A stretch of 42,249 bases of DNA, from positions 1 through 42,249 of IMG/VR virus record IMGVR_UViG_3300027896_000085; one strand, written 5' to 3'. Within the stretch, counting starts at the first letter, position 1. The number at the start of each line of letters is the position of its first letter. Positions 39,800 to 42,249 of this stretch are shown piece by piece. A model generated the notes under the pieces. The model was not told the DNA's origin, searched no databases, and saw only the letters and a list, made by a program, of their open reading frames with translations. Both the position numbers and the translations under genes were made by a program. The DNA comes from a virus.

Positions 39800-39890
39800 T
39801 GGTGGACGATATGCCACCAGAAGCCCTGTGGAGTCCCCAGAGAAAACAGCGCCGCCAGAATCGGGCGCTGACCTCCCGGAACACGGGGAG
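39800..39890 (+). ncRNA. Structured RNA candidate, three successive hairpins
   Basis: Three stems follow one another: TGGTGG (39800-39805) with CCACCA (39814-39819); CAGCGCC (39847-39853) with GGCGCTG (39864-39870); and CTCCC (39873-39877) with GGGAG (39886-39890). The density of perfect stems in non-coding DNA is high. No known RNA family is recognised. Confidence 0.4.
39821..39847 (+). repeat. Direct repeat, copy A (second copy 40186-40215)
   Basis: AAGCCCTGTGGAG then CCCAGAG and AAAC recurs at 40186-40215 as AAGCCCTGTGGAG then ACCAGAG and GAAAC, just before the ATG at 40216. The second copy includes the presumed ribosome binding site, so this repeat may be regulatory. Confidence 0.45.
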
Positions 39891-40141
39891 TGTGTAGAAA
39901 ATGCGTGTGGACGAGCGCCTTGGGGCGACATGGTCTTTTTGAGCTGACTGATGCCCAGTGTCTCCAAGGAAACAGCCATGCGTGAAATACGATTGTCTCC
40001 ACCTGGCTAGACAATGGAAAACCAGGGACGGATTTTAGCGGCCACTACATGGAGCCGAAGTGTCTTTCAAGGCACACTGGCGTTAAGCAGTGCAACAAGG
40101 CGATGTGTGGTGTGTCCCATCCGGGAAGCAGGGAGCCGCAT

Positions 40142-40154
40142 CAAACACTTTCCA
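40142..40154 (+). promoter_or_regulatory. Intergenic AAACC-CCA motif, copy 5
   Basis: CAAACACTTTCCA lies about 60 bases upstream of the first gene after the long gap. A CCACAG/CTGTGG inverted repeat (40174-40179 and 40191-40196) and a ribosome binding site follow. Confidence 0.5.
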
Positions 40155-40215
40155 GTCATTTTCTTAATGGCAACCACAGGAGCGCAAGCCCTGTGGAGCC
40201 ACCAGAGGTAGAAAC

Positions 40216-40533
40216 ATGAACAACACAGACTATCCGCAAGGACAGCCAGTGGAGCTTGAGAGCGTGAATGCCCCAGAGGACTTCGCAGAGGCCCTAGACA
40301 TCGCCAACGTGTTCGAGTACATGGTTGGGGAGCAGGAGTTTGCGGAGCGCTGGGAGTCAGCCCAGGGAAGCTCGGCCATCTCGGCCCACATCGCGGCCAG
40401 GTTCCAGAAGGGTGGCCTCCTGGATGCGTATGGACGTGGCGACTTCACGACCAGGCGAATCATCTGCAAGATGCTCGCCAGGTACGCATTGGAGCAGGGG
40501 TACAAGAACGCCAAGGCGAAGACAGAGGTGTAG
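40216..40533 (+). CDS. Small acidic protein, first gene of the early cluster
   Basis: A 105-residue protein following the AAACC-CCA motif and CCAGAGGTAG leader. It is helical and acidic at its N-terminus; the C-terminal half (GRGDFTTRRIICKMLARYALEQGY) is basic. No domain is recognised. As first gene downstream of the main control region it is likely to be expressed early. Confidence 0.65.
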   Translation: MNNTDYPQGQPVELESVNAPEDFAEALDIANVFEYMVGEQEFAERWESAQGSSAISAHIAARFQKGGLLDAYGRGDFTTRRIICKMLARYALEQGYKNAKAKTEV

Positions 40534-40536
40534 GAC

Positions 40537-40977
40537 ATGGCGACACTGGACGAAATCGTGAAGCAGATGATAGAGCAGGAGATGGATAACCGAGATGGCG
40601 ACTTGGCCGACATCGTGGATGAGGCCTTCAAGGACAAGGCCTTTGTCACCAAGGATGAGTTGGAGTCGGCTGTGGAGAGTGCCGTGGAGGACGCCACAGA
40701 CAACAGCGACCTAGTGAACTCCAGCGACTTGGACAGGACACTCCGGGATTACGCCACTGATGACTCTGTGTATGACACAGCCAAGGAAGCCGCAGAGGAA
40801 GTCATGGACGACAAGCTGGAGGACAAGGTCAAGGAAGTCCTGAAGGAAGCCATGAAGGAAGCCCCGGTGACCGTCAGTGAGGACATGAAGAAGGCCCTCC
40901 TGAAGGCCGTGCTGGGAGCCATTCAGGACGCCATGGTAGACCTCCTGGCCGACATGGACAAGCCAGAGAAGGTGTGA
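40537..40977 (+). CDS. Highly acidic helical protein
   Basis: A 146-residue protein of strongly acidic composition with long helices (EAAEEVMDDKLEDKVKEVL) and a hydrophobic C-terminal helix (LLKAVLGAIQDAMVDLL). It starts three bases after the previous stop. No domain is recognised; acidic early proteins of phages sometimes mimic DNA, which is only a possibility here. Confidence 0.6.
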   Translation: MATLDEIVKQMIEQEMDNRDGDLADIVDEAFKDKAFVTKDELESAVESAVEDATDNSDLVNSSDLDRTLRDYATDDSVYDTAKEAAEEVMDDKLEDKVKEVLKEAMKEAPVTVSEDMKKALLKAVLGAIQDAMVDLLADMDKPEKV

Positions 40978-40980
40978 GAC

Positions 40981-41229
40981 ATGGCGTACAGTGAGAGCCT
41001 GATGTATCTCCTTGGCTTTGTGGAGACTCATCAGTATGTCCAGGCGCTGGAATACTTCATGGAGGAAGCAGACCGATACCATGAACAGAACACGCCCACA
41101 CTAGAGGCCATGTACGAGAACAACGTGAAGCAGGTGTGGCGCACCATCGACCAGGTGGATGGCTACTATGGAACAGAGTACAGGAAGGCCGTACAGGAGG
41201 CCCTTGCCGCGAAGGTGAAGAAACCATGA
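40981..41229 (+). CDS. Small helical protein
   Basis: An 82-residue aromatic-rich helical protein that starts three bases after the previous stop (TGTGAGACATGG). The C-terminus is basic and overlaps the next gene by ATGA. No family is recognised. Confidence 0.55.
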   Translation: MAYSESLMYLLGFVETHQYVQALEYFMEEADRYHEQNTPTLEAMYENNVKQVWRTIDQVDGYYGTEYRKAVQEALAAKVKKP

Positions 41230-41396
41230 CCACCACCATCATTCTGGGGACAAGGGACTACCCAAGGCTTGTGGGCATCACCGGGACACCAGACAAGATT
41301 GTGTGCCCCAAGGCCGGTGAGCCACGACCATGGTGCGACACATACTGCACGACCAGGTGCAACAACACCTGCCCTGTGGATGTGGTGAGGGAATGA
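41226..41396 (+). CDS. Cys-rich mini-protein
   Basis: A 56-residue protein started by ATGA. CDTYCTTRCNNTC near the C-terminus plus an earlier Cys may bind a metal, with an N-terminal beta hairpin (TIILGTRDYPRLVGI). It is coupled to the SprT-like gene that follows. Confidence 0.55.
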   Translation: MTTTIILGTRDYPRLVGITGTPDKIVCPKAGEPRPWCDTYCTTRCNNTCPVDVVRE

Positions 41397-41746
41397 AGGT
41401 GTGTGCCAAGGCCACAATCAGGAAGATGTGGGACCAGACACAGAGGAGCGCCCGATGGAAGGCCATGATGGCCGCCATGGGATGCTCCAAGGAGCCCGTT
41501 CTCCCACGAGTCCAGTTCAGGCGGGACATGACCTCAACCCTAATGATGGCCCACTACCACCAAGGTGGGCCGTCCATTCTTTTGACTGTAAATCGGCATT
41601 GGTACTTGAGTGCCAGCAAGGCGAACATCAGGAGTGTGGTACGCCATGAGATGGTTCACTTTGCTCTCGGAGCCAATGGGAAGGCCGACCACCATGGTCC
41701 AGTCTTTTACCGGGCCTGTAAGATGGTACATGGCGACCACAAGTGA
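41393..41746 (+). CDS. SprT-like zinc metalloprotease
   Basis: A 117-residue protein with the SprT-type active site: HEMVH (85-89) provides two zinc-binding His and the catalytic Glu, and HHGPVFYRACK (100-110) supplies the third His and the typical aromatic-helix tail. SprT/Spartan-family proteases cut proteins bound to or crosslinked with DNA. Here it might clear host proteins from viral DNA. It is short, about the size of the minimal SprT domain. It is coupled to the previous gene by ATGA. Confidence 0.72.
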   Translation: MKVCAKATIRKMWDQTQRSARWKAMMAAMGCSKEPVLPRVQFRRDMTSTLMMAHYHQGGPSILLTVNRHWYLSASKANIRSVVRHEMVHFALGANGKADHHGPVFYRACKMVHGDHK

Positions 41747-41759
41747 CAGAGGGAACAAC

Positions 41760-41996
41760 ATGGAAGACAGCAAGGTAGGAACAACGAGCAGGAACAAGGA
41801 GCGCCCAAGGGTTCGCAGAGGGCCCTTGGATGGGCCGGACGGGAATGTCTACCAGGCATCCGGTCTGGCCGCCCAGACCTTGAAGACACTGGGCATGAGG
41901 GCCAAGGCTGTGGAGATGCAACAGCGCATCATGGTTGCCAAGAGCAACGATGAGGCTGAGGCAATCATGGCCGAGTATGTGGAGTGGGTACAATGA
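41760..41996 (+). CDS. Small basic/helical protein
   Basis: A 78-residue protein with CAGAGGGA (41747-41754) as ribosome binding site. The N-terminus is basic (RNKERPRVRRG); the C-terminal half is helical. The TGA overlaps the next ATG. No domain is recognised. Confidence 0.55.
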   Translation: MEDSKVGTTSRNKERPRVRRGPLDGPDGNVYQASGLAAQTLKTLGMRAKAVEMQQRIMVAKSNDEAEAIMAEYVEWVQ

Positions 41997-42220
41997 AGCC
42001 AGTGTCCTTCATCGTAACCATCTCCAATGAGGACAGCCCAGACCTCACGGAGACACAGACCAAACTCCTGGAAGGCGTTGTGGAGAAGTGGCTGGGCGAA
42101 CATGGGAGGGACTACCCCCAGAGTCTGGTGGCCGACAACTACCTGCCAGACGATGAAGACTCGGTGGCCCTGAACGAGCTATGGAACAACGGATGGGACA
42201 CAGAGGTGAGGCCGGAATGA
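41993..42220 (+). CDS. Small acidic hypothetical protein (complete copy)
   Basis: A 75-residue protein from the ATG at 41993, which overlaps the upstream stop; a GTG at 41984 is in frame. It has a beta start (VSFIVTISNED), a helix and an acidic end. Its last part is duplicated at 1-110. The function is unknown. Confidence 0.6.
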   Translation: MKPVSFIVTISNEDSPDLTETQTKLLEGVVEKWLGEHGRDYPQSLVADNYLPDDEDSVALNELWNNGWDTEVRPE

Positions 42221-42249
42221 CCAGGAGCCATTTCGTCAAGAAGTCGGCC
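42111..42249. repeat. Terminal direct repeat, right copy
   Basis: This copy matches 1-139 except at 42123 (G instead of T). It shows that the genome closes on itself. Confidence 0.93.
42217..42249 (+). CDS. Start of the acidic coiled-coil gene (full copy at 107-733)
   Basis: The first eleven codons of the gene annotated at 107-733, cut by the end of the window. Confidence 0.85.
   Translation, partial: MTRSHFVKKSA

Larger units (their letters stand above)
39263..40215. other. Long non-coding region with repeats and hairpins
   Basis: These 953 bases hold no convincing gene and form the largest gap in the genome. They contain a hexamer repeat (39344-39372), pyrimidine-rich DNA, a TATA-like TCTATAATC (39491-39499), several strong inverted repeats between 39674 and 39890, and a direct repeat (39821 and 40186). 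The location at the boundary between the late and early genes suits an origin of replication, early promoter or structured viral RNA. Confidence 0.65.

Noticed and set aside
1-42249. CRISPR array
   Set aside because: No series of equal-length direct repeats with unique spacers was found. The repeats seen are protein-coding (28598-29096) or short regulatory motifs.
1-42249. Insertion sequence or transposase
   Set aside because: No transposase motif or paired terminal inverted repeats flanking a gene were found.

Overview
The window is one complete, circularly closed genome of a tailed double-stranded DNA virus (Caudoviricetes). The first 139 bases recur at the end (42111-42249) with one mismatch, so the unique circle is 42,110 bp. 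Every convincing gene is on the + strand. Genes are tightly packed and mostly overlap by ATGA, GTGA, TTGA or TGATG junctions, which suggests long translationally coupled operons. No integrase, polymerase, primase, helicase, holin or endolysin was recognised, so the virus looks lytic, depends on host replication, and has unrecognised lysis genes.

The host is probably an archaeon. A winged-helix regulator at 7222 has an archaeal-style helix-turn-helix. A TATA-like box at 8884-8890 sits at leaderless spacing before the ATG at 8915. Arginine is largely AGG/AGA. About a quarter of the genes are small Cys-rich zinc-ribbon proteins. A euryarchaeon such as a Thermoplasmatota member is my guess; a bacterial host is not excluded.

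Layout. 39.3-40.2 kb is a non-coding, hairpin-rich control region. 40.2-42.2 kb, continuing through 1-12.8 kb, carries small accessory genes: SprT-like protease, DUF932-like protein, MazG-like pyrophosphohydrolase, winged-helix regulator, Holliday-junction-resolvase-like nuclease, metallophosphoesterase, a PD-(D/E)XK candidate, a probable small terminase and many zinc mini-proteins. 12.8-16.6 kb is the most interesting block: ParB-like protein, P-loop kinase of the 5-hydroxymethyl-dU DNA kinase type, DUF4406 nucleoside-deoxyribosyltransferase-like protein, an amino-acid:DNA-transferase-like protein (alpha-glutamyl/putrescinyl-thymine pyrophosphorylase clade) and an SPL-like radical SAM enzyme. 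This looks like a thymidine hypermodification pathway. 16.6-27 kb holds the large terminase, a portal-MuF fusion, HK97-gp10-like protein, prohead protease and major capsid protein. 27-32 kb holds adhesin/spike genes, two sharing an N-terminal module. 32-39.3 kb holds connector, tail tube, assembly chaperone, two short paralogous tape-measure-like proteins and tail-tip proteins.

The genome also seems to lack the tetranucleotide GATC completely. Reading through it I found none, where about 164 would be expected at equal base frequencies; isoleucine is written ATA instead of ATC after codons ending in G. Sequence-level avoidance and predicted base modification together suggest a virus under strong restriction pressure. 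Two short DNA motifs recur at gene junctions and in gaps and are probably virus-specific transcription or processing signals.
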